A stretch of DNA of 64,000 bases from Corallium rubrum (taxonomy: Eukaryota > Cnidaria > Anthozoa > Scleralcyonacea > Coralliidae): the NCBI GenBank assembly GCA_964035015.1, contig OZ036007.1:2662791-2726790 (forward strand), in the 5' to 3' direction. Position 1 is the stretch's first letter. Each line of letters opens with the position of its first letter. Below the pieces are notes generated by a model that was given only the letters and a program-made list of their open reading frames with translations, was not told the origin of the DNA and searched no databases. Made by a program: the position numbers and the translations under genes. This document shows positions 49,290 through 62,833 of this stretch, one piece after another.

Positions 49290-50559
49290 CACTGAGGAAA
49301 ACCAAAACAACTTCAGTTCATCATACGTCACAATATTGATACATCCTGGGGTGTTTACGCCGTTTTCAGTCGTCCAACCAAAAGGCTACCGCTCGTTTAC
49401 AAAATCTTAAACAATATAACTAACCATCCCTATGTCTACTCAAAATACAGCTGTTATGTTTAATATAGGGAGTATAATAAAAAATATATATTTCACTGCA
49501 TACTTCTTGGGGGAATGCCAGCGGTACCGTTCACAAACAAGTGCTAGTCGCCGCCGCCTTGAAATCAATCTGAACCTATATACATGGTACTTCTGTTTGG
49601 AACAGAGGAAGTAAATATAGGGAAAACAAGCGAAATTCAAAATAAACAGCTGTTCGGTCTGATTTACAATAGATTAGTGTACCATATGCTATAACACTGT
49701 TCATATATATTACATTACTAGGGTATATAATATAATTTATACCAATTCTGGTTTCAACTATGATTCGTATTTTTGTCTTCGAAGCTACTAACTATATATA
49801 TATATAATCTCCTTTCACAACCTTTAATGTGCCACAGTATGATCATAATATCCATTTGCTAGACCAACGAGACATGATATATTTCAGGATCAATAACTTA
49901 AAATTATAAGGAAGTTCTGTCCAATAAAGATGACTAAGACTTCCACCTATATATTGGTTCACAACCATGCATCCATTTGTATATGGTCTCATGCCTACAT
50001 TAGAATGTATAAACCAAACTAAAACTAGCTTTATTTATGCTGGAATAACCCTATCAGTCATATCTAAGCTATTCTCCCTAGAATTCCAGTAAAAACTATA
50101 TCCCTCATTGATCCAGTGTGTTACTATATATATACAGCAGGAGCTGGAGTATAGCCAGAGAAAACCTGTGGTGTTTGGTAGAATCAAAAGGGGAAGCACT
50201 CTTCAGTTCTCACATGCGAAGCTAAGGCAAAATATCAATCTGATACTTTAGAATTGCAGTGCAGTTCAGGCATGGGCCTTTCACATTTACCGGCACCCTT
50301 GTTCGATTCCTGCTTGATGCATGCATCAATACTAACACCCTTTACAGACTCAACATAGGCTTAACTTTCTACTTCATTCTGTATCTGCCACAGCAATATG
50401 GGTAAAGTCCTTTTATCTCATAGTTTTTCCATGCAGCTTCCTTGATTTCGGCATGAAATAAAACGAGAGTCCTAAAGTGGGACAAAGGAGATAGAGAAAT
50501 ACACAACAGCAAAAATTTCTCAAGACTACATTATCTGATAAACCATAAACGATCAACAT
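49290..50559. other. Intergenic, no gene seen
   Basis: AT-rich sequence without a supported frame. Nothing recognisable until the tandem array. Confidence 0.4.
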
Positions 50560-51935
50560 TCAAGTAGCATTTTTACATTGTAGTTATTGATTTCTCCAAT
50601 TTCCTTAGGCTTTTACAGTTTCTCCGTGAAACAAATGTTATAGATTCAAGATTCAGAATATTTTACCATGCATCATCATGCACCTGCAATTTAACAGTTT
50701 CTCAAACTACCTCAATCTATAGACAATCCCTGACATTCTTAGGTATATAAAGTGGCTATTGCTTTTCCCAATTTCCTTAGCCTCTTATAGTTTCTCAGTG
50801 AAACGTTAACAAATGTACAAAAGTCTTAACACTGCACGAGGAAAAATATATAGAAGAATCACAATCGCCACATGCAAATAAACAGTTTCTCAAAACAATA
50901 TATACCTCAATCTAAAGACAATCGACATTCAAGCAGCATGTTTATGCAAAGTGGCTTTTGCTTTTCCCAATTTCCTTAGCTTCTTACAGTTTCTCCGTGA
51001 AACTGAAAATGTTAGAGTCTTGACACTGAAGAAAGATATAGAGGAGAATCACAACCACCACCTGCAACTAAACAGTTTCTCAAAACTACCTCAATCTATA
51101 AACAATTCACATTCAAGCAGCATTTTTATACAAAGTAGCCGCTGCTTTTCCCAATTTCCTTATAGGCTCTTACAGTTTCTCCGTGAAACAAATGTTAGAG
51201 TCTTGACACTGAGGAAAGATAGGGAGAAGAATCAAAACCACCACCTGCTACAGTTTCTCAAAACTATACATCAATCAATCTAGACAATCCACGTTCAATC
51301 AACATTCGTACATTGTAGCTGTTGCTTCCCCAATTTCCTTAGGTTCTTATAGTTTCTCTGTGAAACAAATGTTAGACTCTTGACACGTACTGGGGAAAGA
51401 TACAGGGAAATATCACAATCACCATGCATGGCACCTGCAACTTAACAGTTTCTCAAAACTACCTCAATGTATACACAATCCACATCCAAGCAGCATTTTT
51501 ATACAAAGAGCATGGCTGTTTATTTTCCCAATTTCCTTAGGCTCTTACAGTTTCCCCGTGAAACAAATTTTGACACTAAGGAAAGATAGAGAACAATCAC
51601 AACCATCACCTGAGACAGTTTCTCGAGACTACATCAATCTAGACAATCCACATACATCCAAGCATCATTCTTATATAAACTGAATGCAACTGAATTGCTT
51701 TCCCCAATTTCCTTAGGCTCTTGTAGTTTCTCAGTGGAACAAGTGTCAGAGTCTTGACACGGAATTAAAATAGATAGAGAAGAATCACACCCACCATCGC
51801 CTGCGACAGCTTCTCAACACTACATCAATTCATCTATAGACAATACACATTCAAGCAGTATTCTTATATTAATGCAGCGAAATCGCTTTTCCTATAACTT
51901 CCTTTGGCTTTTATAGTTTCCCCATATACAAGAAA
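50560..51935 (+). repeat. Tandem array, unit about 185 bp, eight copies
   Basis: CAATTTCCTTAGGCTCTTAC followed by AGTTTCTCCGTGAAACAAAT occurs at 50,597, 50,769, 50,968, 51,152, 51,331, 51,529, 51,705 and (diverged) about 51,895. Spacing is 172-199 bp. Each unit also has TTAGAGTCTTGACACTGA, AATCACAACCACCACCTG, AACAGTTTCTCAAAACTACC and ACATTCAAGCAGCATTTTTA. All copies are in one orientation. The 110-codon frame at 50,951-51,283 is a product of the repeat. Confidence 0.88.
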
Positions 51936-52399
51936 TGTTAGGGGATGAAATTGAAAATGAAAATGTAAATGCAAAACTCATGTGAAATATAAGACTTCAA
52001 ACTAATAAAGAGATAGCCGAACATGTGAAATATCCTAACACTAAAAAGGAAGAGATGTCGGCGTACTGATAGATGTTGCATATACCCATTTGATACAAGA
52101 CTTTCTGCAGAAAGAAAAGGAATACCAAGATCTGAAAAGAGAAGTCAAAAGGATATAGCAATGTAAGGAGGTAGCAATTGTAGCTATCATTATTGCAGCA
52201 CTTAGAGCAGGAAATGACTATTTCGTTATGTGGTTAGGAAAACTATAGATATCAGAATGGATCTCCAGATACTTCCCAAAAGCTTGTCTGTTAGGATCTG
52301 CAAGAATACCGAAATATCTGCTAGACTAGACACCTGTACAAGGATGCGGATTCATGTACCTTGATGTCTAGCAATAAAATCCAGTTATAAGATCATGAA

Positions 52400-52500
52400 C
52401 GAAATGATACTTAATAATAATAGTAATAATAGTAATAATAGTAATAATAGTAATAAATAATAAGAATAATAAACAATAATAATAATAATAATAATAATTG
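52400..52500. repeat. (AAT)n microsatellite with AGT variants
   Basis: AATAATAGT repeated, then pure AAT/TAA. Confidence 0.9.
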
Positions 52501-55500
52501 TGAACATGAAGAAATCTAAAGTGTCATCTCTCTTATTGCTATAGGAGTGGATTAATACAAAAGTTTTTTTATGAGAGCCAAAACGGAAATTGAACCATAC
52601 CATAAGCATGCCATACAGGAACATTCTGTTGATTAGTCATTTTTATATTGGTACATATATATGTATATTGATGTGTATGGCATGAAATAACACACGACTG
52701 TTTATAAACAGCCGAAAAAGCTAAGTTCTGGAGACACATCTTTGGCTTTCGCGGACGATAAATAGATTCTTTAAAAAAAATCTTTTTAAAAAAAAGTGAC
52801 CAAAGAACATTTCGAATGTGTAGAAGATCTACGTGTATAAAAATATACGTCAATGGTAGGGACATTCTTAATAAATGCACCATAATGTAGTTTCCGACAC
52901 CTCAAGGATTTTGGCAGGAATATTGCACTGGTGTCGTAAAGAATAAATTAATTCCTATTATATACGTTGTATTTTCCCGGTTCTAGACCGACCACAACCT
53001 GTACAACAAGTAAACAGGATGAAAAAAAAACTTTTTCTGCCTACTGTATGACCAATTTTAAGTTAAATTAATACTTTGACCTCTTAAAAACGAATCAAAT
53101 CCCAACGACTTTTTGGAAAAATAGCTTGAAGCTCGTTCTGAGCTTATAGGGTAATGATTGTTCTCTATTTGAAAAAAAAAGAAAACCTCAAAGCATTTGG
53201 AGTGAAACTTTAAGTGCAGATTTAAACGGAATATTATCATTGTTTACTTGTGGCAATTTCATGAGGTACGTCTCATTTGCGAAGTTTCCGTTGCAGGCTC
53301 TCAAAGATAGAGTGCGCCGAATATAAAGTTAAAAAAGAAAATGACAGTGAACAATCAATTTCCTTCCTTCCTTTCTTCCTTTCTATACAATCAAAGCAAA
53401 ACGCAACCGTTTCGAAACAAAAGCGTTTTTTTCATTTTGTCAAGGTTATTTAAAAGCCGAAAGCAATCAATCTGGGATATTGGCCTCTGTGGCTACCGTT
53501 CTTTGCTAAAAGATTTATACTGCGATTATATCGAAATCAGTAAACAAAGCGTGCGCATTTGGTTCGCCTTAGGCTTAGTGGCAATTGCTAACTTCAAGGA
53601 AAAATATAAACAAAATCAAAAAAGTAAAGTTAGTTTAAATAAGTTGTTTATAGTAGCTATACACCAGTTAGACTGTCAGTTAGATCAAGTCTTTCAAAGC
53701 CGCACCCCGCGTGCAGCAAACGTGTGTTTGATGCTGGCGAGATAAATGGGATGTATTTTTTTTCTCGAACCCACAAGACAAGCTGTCTCGCTCGTTATTA
53801 CCAACTCTCACCGCAAGAGGCTATTCTCCTAGAATTTTGGAAAAGATTTGTAGATTACTACACCAAGTAGCTGCAATCACGGCAACAAATCTCTCGTTTT
53901 TTCACATTTTTTATCTCAATCATAAACCAGACAAAAACTAAAACTCAGAACAAAACAGATGTCTTATTAAGCCTGCCCCACATGCACGCCAAACATGACT
54001 TATTACAATACAAAAATAAAAACAACAGCCGCCCACTTCTGAGTCTCTCAGAGGAACCCTTTAAGCGATTTTGAGTCTAACCAAAAATTTAAAATTCTTA
54101 AAATTCAACTCAGCAAATGCATCCCAAAGACAAACCTAGCAAAATTCATTACTCTTTTTCCACAATAATGCCTGTCCTACAGCAAGATTCCAAACCACGA
54201 TTGGTGGTCAAATAAAGGGGGCTAAAAAAGTTTCGGTTGTTTTTGCTGATGAGGTGGTCCGATAGTGAAAACGACGAATCTTAGAATTTGTATATGCAGC
54301 TGGAAGATTCGCATGTGATAATGCAAACCTATAATATTAAATAGACAGACATCGAACTGGAAACACAAATAGAAAACTAGTTAAATATATTCTTAAAAAA
54401 ACAATATGGGGACGTTTGCAAATGATAGATTAGAGAGAGTGATGCTACTATAATGATTGATTTTTTTCCCAACAAACATCAAAACAAAGAAAGCAGTTAA
54501 GATGAATAATCGGGATAAACGAAACACGAATCGCCATTACTGCAGTCCGTCCTTCTCCGATAACAAAGAGTAAACAAAATTCCCAGTAGTTTGCATTGAC
54601 TGAGTAGAATCGCGGTTTGTATCTCTATGTTTGTATCGGTCACTAATGAATTGCTTAAGCGAAGACTATACTGTTATAGAATTTGAAATAATTACAGGCT
54701 CCCTGGTGTGTGGAAGAGAAGAGAATTATTAGAATATTTTCGTTTGCCCGGCAATCAGGAAGCAAAAGCTACATAAAACAAACACCAAATCAATTAGCTC
54801 ATTTCCAAGCTATTGTTAACCAAACGCCACTGCTTCGTTTAAATTGCTCATATGAGATTACAAACAAATGGAAACTCGGTCAGTTGGAGGCCACACGGTA
54901 CTACTACGCCTTCGTTGCACGGAAGAGATTTTTAGCACTCACGCAAACAAAAGCGAAGTATGTCTTCCACTGATGCCACTCTTGCCTGAACAAAAAATAT
55001 AAACTTAAACGTGTTCAGTATTGTTTACGGTTTGATAAGTACTCAGGTCGTAAATCATCGTCTTCTATTTAAAGACTGCTTCGACCCATACTTAATAGCA
55101 AGCTGCAAAAAGGGCAACAAGTACCGTTCGTATATTAGGACAAATTCAAAAACCGAATTCCGGTTAACCCTAAACATTTAGTTTCCCTCTCTTTGGAAAT
55201 TTTATTTTTTCTGTTGTTGTTTTAGAAAAGAGTCGATTTAATCTGGTTTATCTGTATAGCAGGTGATCAAGATTGTGCTTTCGAAGTCATCAGAAGATTC
55301 AGGTTTCCTGTCACTCTTATCAGAGATGGTTTGAGTGCATCAATATTAATAACCTAACGCGTTTCTCACCGCAGCATTTTAAAGTCTTCAAAGAGAGAGC
55401 AACGCTTAGCGGCGATATAACAGCGATAAAATGACCCTCCAAGAAAAAACTCCAGTCCTGATAATCACCAATGCCTAGTCTAAATATTTGACATTCGACT

Positions 55501-55838
55501 TTCCAATTACGATAAAGTTTCTCTCGTGTAAGATGTGAAAAAGGGATCTCGAAGTGGGTGAATATGAATGTTTGAAAATGTCGGTCCTGCCCCGAAGGCT
55601 TAATTAAAAAAATAAATAAATAAAAAATATAAATATATCTTGGAGCTCATTTCCTGTTGCAGAAAAGCTTAAGAAATGAAGGATGCTCAGTCGATAATGG
55701 CCCCGAATCTTTTGATAACCATTCTTGAATGCTAAACAGGAAATTGACTAATTGTCCTGCATTGGCCAATTGAAAGAGGCTTAACCCAAGGTTTAGAAAT
55801 GCAAACGGATTTAATCGGTAATTGTAGCTCGGTGTGAA
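52501..55838. other. Repeat-poor region upstream of the HMX-type gene
   Basis: Few repeats, similar in character to 19-23 kb. It holds a 134-codon plus-strand frame (53,341-53,745) and an 87-codon frame (54,710-54,973), neither with a recognisable domain. I expect regulatory DNA of the HMX-type gene here but can point to no specific element. Confidence 0.4.
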
Positions 55839-55906
55839 CCAATGGGACGCACTAACGCGACGATGGCTCATTGTTTGAAGGTGAGAGGGCGGGGCTGATT
55901 ATATCC
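55839..55906 (+). promoter_or_regulatory. Candidate core promoter of the HMX-type gene
   Basis: CCAAT (55,839-55,843), a GC box GGGCGGGGC (55,887-55,895) and a TATA-like TTATATCC (55,899-55,906) lie in promoter order and spacing. Transcription would start near 55,930-55,940, leaving a 5' UTR of about 230 bp before the preferred ATG at 56,168. The call rests on motifs only. Confidence 0.4.
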
Positions 55907-56167
55907 TGCCCTTAAAAAAACCATTAACCATTGTCGCGGCCAATGGTCGTTCACTATGAAACACAGCATTTTAAAGTACTTGACACATTGAATACAGATC
56001 ATTATCGGACTCTTAAACGCGGCGCCACAACCTCCTTCAATATTGATTCATCATCAAACAAAGTCTTGTTTGCTATCAAACTAATCGGATCAAGTGACTT
56101 CTATAGTGAAAGGCAAACAGTCCATCTTGTCCGGAAAGTATATAGACCTACGACACAAGACGCAGGC

Positions 56168-56417
56168 ATGGCGATCAGAAACCGACCAAATCCTTTCTCT
56201 ATTTCAAGCCTCTTAGACAAGAAAGTTGAGAGAAAACACGAAGACTTGGATATCGACGTGGAAGGAGGTAACCGCTACGCCAACTCGGAGGGGCACGAGA
56301 ATGCAAAAGAGGTCTCAATGAAAGAAAGAACATCGGGAGTAATGGTTGAAAATAAAGCCCAAAGATTAAGCTCCTGGTTTTCTGACTATCAATCAAGACC
56401 GTCGAACAAAGAAGCAA
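56168..56417 (+). CDS. HMX: HMX-type (NK5) homeobox gene, exon 1
   Basis: Encodes residues 1-83 plus one base of codon 84. I chose the ATG at 56,168 for two reasons: it has a strong context (GCAGGCATGG), and it places the EH1-type motif NPFSISSLL within the first 20 residues, as in HMX proteins, where the motif recruits Groucho-type corepressors. The frame is also open upstream to an ATG at 55,943, which would add 75 residues with no recognisable similarity and begin almost at the predicted transcription start. The rest of the exon is acidic and Lys/Glu-rich. The donor GTAAGT starts at 56,418, in phase 1. Confidence 0.85.
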
Positions 56418-56595
56418 GTAAGTGATTTTCACATATACATATTTTTCTAAAATGCGCTAAGTTCTTCACCTGCAGAGGGGCCACTCTTTAGAAATGATTT
56501 GTAGAACGATCAAGCTATAAAAACAATTGGCTTTTTAAGAGCGAGGTCTTTGAATTCAACCGTAATCGTGCCTACTATTTCTCTGCTTTATTTAG
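56418..56595 (+). other. Intron of the HMX-type gene (178 bp, phase 1)
   Basis: Donor GTAAGT; acceptor CTCTGCTTTATTTAG ending at 56,595. Joining A to AA gives a lysine codon and keeps the frame. Same phase and same relative position (between EH1 motif and homeodomain) as the NKX1-type intron. Confidence 0.87.
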
Positions 56596-57068
56596 AATCG
56601 CCAATACCGGTCACGGAATACCAGAGTTCGAAATCCCCCATCGACTCGGACGAAGAGAGTCACGAAGCGTTGAAAAAAAGGCGCAAGAAGAAGACACGAA
56701 CGGTGTTTTCAAGAACCCAGGTCTACCAGCTTGAAACCACTTTCGATATGAAAAGATATCTGTCGTCTTCGGAGAGAGCAGCCTTGGCCGTTCAACTTCA
56801 TCTCACAGAAACCCAGGTTAAAATCTGGTTTCAAAACAGGAGAAACAAGTGGAAAAGACAGATCGCGGCAGAATTAGATGCAGCGAATGTAGCGCATGGA
56901 TCGCCACAGAGAATGCTCAAAGTGCCTCTGTTATATCACGAACCAAGACCAGGGCATTCGTTTTCTTATTCGCCATTCATCACACCGTACCCAGCGTTTC
57001 ACTATCAAACACCATTTTCGCCCATCTTCGCCAACCACGTCAAGGCGACGTTGCCGCATTTATCGTAA
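56596..57068 (+). CDS. HMX: HMX-type homeobox gene, exon 2 with homeodomain
   Basis: Encodes residues 84-240 and the TAA stop. An acidic DSDEE stretch (100-104) is followed by a basic run and the homeodomain at residues 114-173 (56,685-56,864). It starts [17 protein letters not shown] and has [16 protein letters not shown] and [14 protein letters not shown] with Q50 and N51. The block after it, [12 protein letters not shown], and then KVPLLYHE are the two short post-homeodomain signatures of the HMX/NKX5 family, so assignment is firm. The C-terminus is rich in P, F, Y and H with no further domain. HMX proteins act as DNA-binding regulators in neural and sensory patterning of bilaterians; a similar role here is inferred. 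Confidence 0.96.
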
Positions 57069-57690
57069 CAAGAATAGAGCCTTCAAAATAACTCGAAAGC
57101 ATCGAGCCACCGTTACTTCAGCAACGTCCCACCAAGAACAACACTGTCAAAGTACAGTTGCGCCTCCCACACGAAACTTAGCGAGATTCGTGAACAAATT
57201 GAACACTAAAATTCCCTCAAAGATGGACCTGACGAATTTTATAAACATCGCCATAAGCAAATTGAACTAATATTATGGCAAAATACGAATACGTAACTGC
57301 AAAACATGTCGTTATATACTGGTAGTAACAACCTGTATCACATGCAATGCAGTGAAATATTTTATATGTATAAAAATACTTATTTTATTCACATTGAACA
57401 GAGCTCTGTAAATATATATGGACAACAAACATTGAAAGTCTTGGCTAGAGAACGAATAACGTTTGCCGATGTAAAGCAAGTTTTTAAGATCGACAAGAGG
57501 ATAATTTGCAAAAAATTAGCCTAGGCCTACGACATCGAATTGATAATCGCCGGTAAGCTTATTGAGATCGTTATCTTTGCTCGAGTAATGACAACTTTTA
57601 AAACGCATTCGTGTTTCGAGAACAGAACTATTCGCGCGCTGTCTGTAAATAAAATGTAAATCTGTTTCGTAAATAAAGTTCCGTTAAATA
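57069..57690 (+). other. 3' UTR region of the HMX-type gene with poly(A) signals
   Basis: AATAAA at 57,648-57,653 and 57,672-57,677 (with a further AAATAAAT at about 57,687) give a 3' UTR of about 600 bp. Frames within (for example 57,306-57,524) are featureless. Confidence 0.5.
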
Positions 57691-60600
57691 AATATATACA
57701 ATTACAACTACCGCAGACGAACTGTGTTGTATATACGTATAAACAAATAATAATATAAGCATATACGTGCATCAAGCTTCTCTCGATATTATGTACCTCA
57801 ACATCTAATGCATGAGTTTAAAATTGGAAACACACTCTGTATATATACCATCTTGCGTGCAAACAATTGGAATACCCTTAAATATTCTTGGTTCCTGTTC
57901 GAGAACGATCAATGTCTTTGCACACGAATGAAGGGCTTTCTTCTATTTTTCACAACCACCGCCCGGTTTTTTTTATCTTTGCTATAAGTCTAATAGAAGA
58001 GCTCAATAAACGACGATTATTTTAAGTCTTTTCTGTCAAACACGTGCTATTAAGCAGCGCTATATAGATAGGGCGGAGGCAACGGATTATTCTTGATATC
58101 TGTTTTACATGTTAAACCGGCGACGTGTAAACATATATTGGCTGTTCTCTGCGTGTTTGTCTGCCTGGATGCAAATATTCGCTAAGCTTTTAAACACTAG
58201 TTTTGTCACGATATGATAACACAAAGGCTCTGAACTCTACAGAACTTCGGGCGAATCACTTAGGGAAATGCAAAGCGAGGTTTTGTTGCGTTTTTTTCGT
58301 ATACAGATGGCACCCGTGTCGAAAGCGGTCTCAAGGACTTGTCAAAGACCGCGTATATACAAATAAGACACTTCTAACTTCCCTTATTGACACAAGGGAG
58401 TGTACAAAAGAGATGTAGTTTCGGCTTATTGTTCTATTTTTTAAGTGTTTGGGGCTACGTGCGACACGTCCTCGTTAACATATTAGCAATTTTCTTCCTT
58501 CGGGAAGTCTAACGTGTAAAAAAGGCTAGTGAAATGCGTCGAAATTTGTCGAAGCTCGGTGCATGTGTCATGGAAACCAGCGCTTCGGATAACTCGCACG
58601 TTTTGCAAGATACGATGTATATAGTGCTCAGAAGAAGACCTGTTATTCCTTTCATTGCGTTGTTCGCGAAAGAGAAAACGAACCATGTGGATCTTAAGAT
58701 GAAAATCTCCACGATTCGCAAGAACAAAACAGGCATGCATTGACCACGCGAGGCATACACGACTATAATATTTAATCAGAGCGTAAGATAACATGCGACG
58801 TGATAACGAGGAGTTGAAATTCACAGGTGGCAAGAACGAAAAGAAAGAAAAACACAGATATAAAAGAAAGCAAGGCAACGGGTAACGAGATAACGTATAT
58901 ATATCGAAAAACGACCACACGAAGGCATGTATATTATCATCAGAAGTCGAAAATATATTTTAAGAGTAACTAGTTGCCGATAATTACGAAACGATTGGAT
59001 CGGAATTGACGCACATAAGACAATATCCGCCAATCGTCATAACTATAACGGTTTAGAAACAATGGTTAATATATACATAGTGCATATTGAAACAGAACGT
59101 CGTGATTGGTATGCTTTGAAACACACCTTGTTTTCAAAACACACAGATATAGAAATTGGAAAATATTGAGCGTTTGTTGTGTGTTTTCCAAGTGAAATAT
59201 ATATTTGTTCGGTGACTGATGTTGGCTTTTGTCTTTTGAAGACTTGCAGGCTTTCGAACTTCCGTCTTAATCATGGTCCACTTAAAGTTTTACATGTGAT
59301 AGGGGTATATACAGGTTGTTGCCTTATTTCTGTCAGTTTTTGCATGCAGTTCGTGCATGCATCGATGCTAATAGCCTACATGTTCGCACCAGATGGTATT
59401 CCAATTTTTAGAAGCAAACAAAGGCACTTTAAGCAGTTTAGGTAAACAGACAAAGGCCTTTTTGAAATAAACATTTTATCCTTTTAAGCAACAAATCGTT
59501 AAACCTGTCACTAATCGTTCAAATCGTTCACTGTACGTCGAGATATACGTTTGCAACGGGGGGAGTTAGAAACGAGGTCACGGTGCGAAATGATCGAAAT
59601 AGAAACCTAGTGGAAATTAATATAAAATAAACACTTAGTATAGATCAATGTAGGTCACACTGTAGTCTTTTGAATGGAATACAATAAAAATGAAAATTTG
59701 GGGAAAAAACAAATAGGTCACAATAACAGGATATGACGATCGAAGTCAGGAAGACAAGGCATAGAGATAAGGGTTTTAGCTATATTTTAAAAATCGCCAA
59801 TATTAAGAAACCAAGCTTGAACATTTAATTAATATGACATTAGACTTTGAGTAAACGACATCTTCGGATCTTACCACGATATGAAAAGTTCGAAAGGAAA
59901 ACACTTGGGAAATAAAGGTTCTCAACCTGCACAGTTGCACTTTTGTGAATTTTGCTACTGGTGGCAGAAGATCATTAATTCAACAATAAAAACAGCAATG
60001 ATAGAGACTGCTATAGTGAAAAACTAAACAAAGGTATTATCTGATACATGAAGGGGAAGATTACTGCGGCAGTCCACAAAGCCAAGCTTATTCCAACTAG
60101 ACAAAACCTAATATTGACACACTAGACGTCCGGAACTCGCGAAAATAATTAATCTAGAAGAAACTAAAAGAACTATGGTCTTAGGTTTAGCGATAAATTG
60201 TTAATTTTTCAGGTGATATTGGTTCACGAAAAGCCATCATCATTGAAAGAAAAAAAAGACTCTTAAAATTAATTTGCAGCATCAACATCTATAAAGTTTG
60301 ATGTCTTATCAATTACTGCCTGATTCCGTCGAAAGTCTACATGACATTCATATAGCCACATGTCGAAATGGATTTAATAAACAAACTAAAACTAAACAAA
60401 AAATCTATAAAAGCAGAGCTATAAGAAGTTATTGAAAATAATAATCTTTACATATTAGGCCAAAAGGCAAATTAATTAATCTTCTAAAGGCTTTTTCATT
60501 ATAATGTATATTTTCACTCTTTTCTATTTTGATGTCATATTAAGCACGTCCTTTCATTTCGTTGTCGTTATCAGTAAAAAGGTATCGATTAAGAACACAT

Positions 60601-61785
60601 TAAAATTCCTGCTAAACACAAACTAATGAGCAGATTCGCAAAGTCTTCCATTTGTAAGCCATTCATTAAGCGTTGTTTAATTATTACGCGTGTCTTGAAA
60701 TCCATGCGTATAGCACGAGCGGCAACGAAATGATGCTTTCTAATAAATTGAGCAAGAAAAGAAGCATTTGCTTTTGTTTGGGGTTTTTTCAGTCATGCTA
60801 TCAATTAAAAAAACAAAAACAGAAGACATACATATAACAGCTTTTAAGCAAGCTAATGCATAATCAAAAAAAAATATACAGCAATATCGGATTAATGTTA
60901 GTGAATTTTGTTTTGTTTCGTTGACGCACGAACGATCGCTTAGTGAATTTTAACTTTTTGCAAGAATGTCAAAAAGAGAAGCATGTCAAAAAGAGATACA
61001 TTAAAATTGGAATAGATATTATAGACCAATGTATCGATCGGAATAGGGGATTTAGAAGGTATGCCTGTCCTATATTGTGTGATATTTACTTTGGTTGTCA
61101 AGCAAAATGATAAATTGAGCACTTTGCGTGGATTATCATAGTATAAAAGTGTATACAAACCCTTTTGTTAAAAACCATGACAGAACATTTCCGTTTATAT
61201 AGCAATAAAATGCAATGTATCAAAATATCGAATATCCTAAAAGCCATACTGCTAAAATACTATTTTTAAATGACGTATAAATAAAGACAACGATTTTATT
61301 TACATTAAAAACTTTTTGGAATCGGATAAGATTCGTGTAAATAAACCAACAAAATTCACGAAAAGTTTCTCGCGATTAAGGTAGTGCTGTTGATAAGATA
61401 TAGCAAAGAAACATGCATGCATCTGAATATTTATAAGACTATGTTTCTTAGTATAGAGTTATGGTTTACGTCACGTTAGTTCAACTCAATAATTAAATCG
61501 CTAGATGGACATGCAATTTATTTCTATTTAACATCACAAAAGATAAACCATCCCGCGTCATATAGTCAAAAATTACACTAAAGTAAATATCACACGCAAT
61601 CATTACTAAAGTTCATTTTTAACTCAGAGAAAGTCAACCAAGGTCTATAGGTAATTGGTACGTTTAATAAATAATTTAACGAATTTCACGAGAAGTCTTA
61701 AAAAGACACAGCTTGATGTTATAGGAAGAAGCTGAACTGCAATGTCTTGGTTAAATCGCACGAAACATATACAGTATCGCTTGAA

Positions 61786-61788
<3 letters not shown>
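57691..61788. other. Intergenic region downstream of the HMX-type gene
   Basis: No supported gene and few repeats. The longest frame is a minus-strand one of 145 codons (58,483-58,920) with no recognisable motif and overlapping frames on both strands, so it is probably chance. Confidence 0.4.

Positions 61789-61827
<39 letters not shown>
61789..61827. repeat. (TA)n array
   Basis: About 39 bp of alternating TA. Confidence 0.93.
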
Positions 61828-61829
<2 letters not shown>

Positions 61830-61926
61830 TGTATATATTTTACGACTATATAGATGAAATCCTAAAACATAGAAGATTATATAACTACTGCGTTTTGAGG
61901 TTTCAAATACAGTTTAGTTCGGTCTC

Positions 61927-61954
61927 CCTCCCTAGATCCCTCTCCCCTTCCCCC

Positions 61955-62008
<54 letters not shown>

Positions 62009-62060
62009 CACATACATATACATATATACATACATACATACATACAAACAGTAGACAATC
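61927..62060. repeat. Poly-C, (CT)n and CATA-rich simple repeats
   Basis: A C run (about 61,950-61,965) followed by a CT array to about 62,003 and then CATA/CAAA-type repeats. The Ser-Leu and Arg-Glu frames across it are artefacts. Confidence 0.9.
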
Positions 62061-62802
62061 AAACAAACACACCTGACACATAAAATCGCGCGCGCACTTG
62101 TAAACAAACAAACAAACAAATACAAACATACACAAAGAAAACAAACAAAGAAAACCACAAACGTACACTACAATTCTCTCATACTTATTGCATGCAAATA
62201 TAGTGCATAAACTAATCCTTATAAATATCACTCTTTCATATCAAGAAAACACGCTTATGAAAATTCATTGAAAAGTAACCTATAATTCTGACTTTTGCAG
62301 AAACATAGAGATCCTTCTTACTGCTTCCTCGTCAAAAAAAAATCTCGTACTTCATGTATGTTTGGCGTTTTGGATTTATGTACTACATTGGAGACATCTT
62401 CAGTAAAAAAAGATATTCATGAATTTTCAAAAACACGAAAGGTTTATCATACACTTTCTTCTTTGCGCATCTACCTTTATAATTATGAAACCTCGGTTGC
62501 GGGCCTAGGCATATGTATACGTTAACAATGTTTTCCTTGTCAAGCAAGAATAAGCGTGCCAACGATAAGATGTTTGATAAAGGCGGATAAAGAATATATC
62601 CCAATCAAAACATCAGGCATATTCCTAACACGACAACTGTTTTGACAGTTATGTTTTGGCTGGAGGGAAGTTGATAAGAGAAATAAATAAACCAAGACTT
62701 GTAAGTAATCAGTATACAGTTGATATAAAGTAATGGGCGGTAACCATGCATACAGCGCGCGGGAGAAGTAACACTTTCTATATATAAACGGCATACGACC
62801 TT

Positions 62803-62833
<31 letters not shown>

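Noticed and set aside
50951..51283. 110-codon frame with an internal repeat
   Set aside because: The peptide repeat reflects the 185-bp DNA array, and the frame breaks in neighbouring units.
53341..53745. 134-codon plus-strand open frame upstream of HMX
   Set aside because: Lysine- and serine-rich sequence without a motif. I cannot separate it from chance.
58483..58920. 145-codon minus-strand frame downstream of HMX
   Set aside because: Overlapping open frames exist on both strands here, with no motif and no splice signals tied to it.
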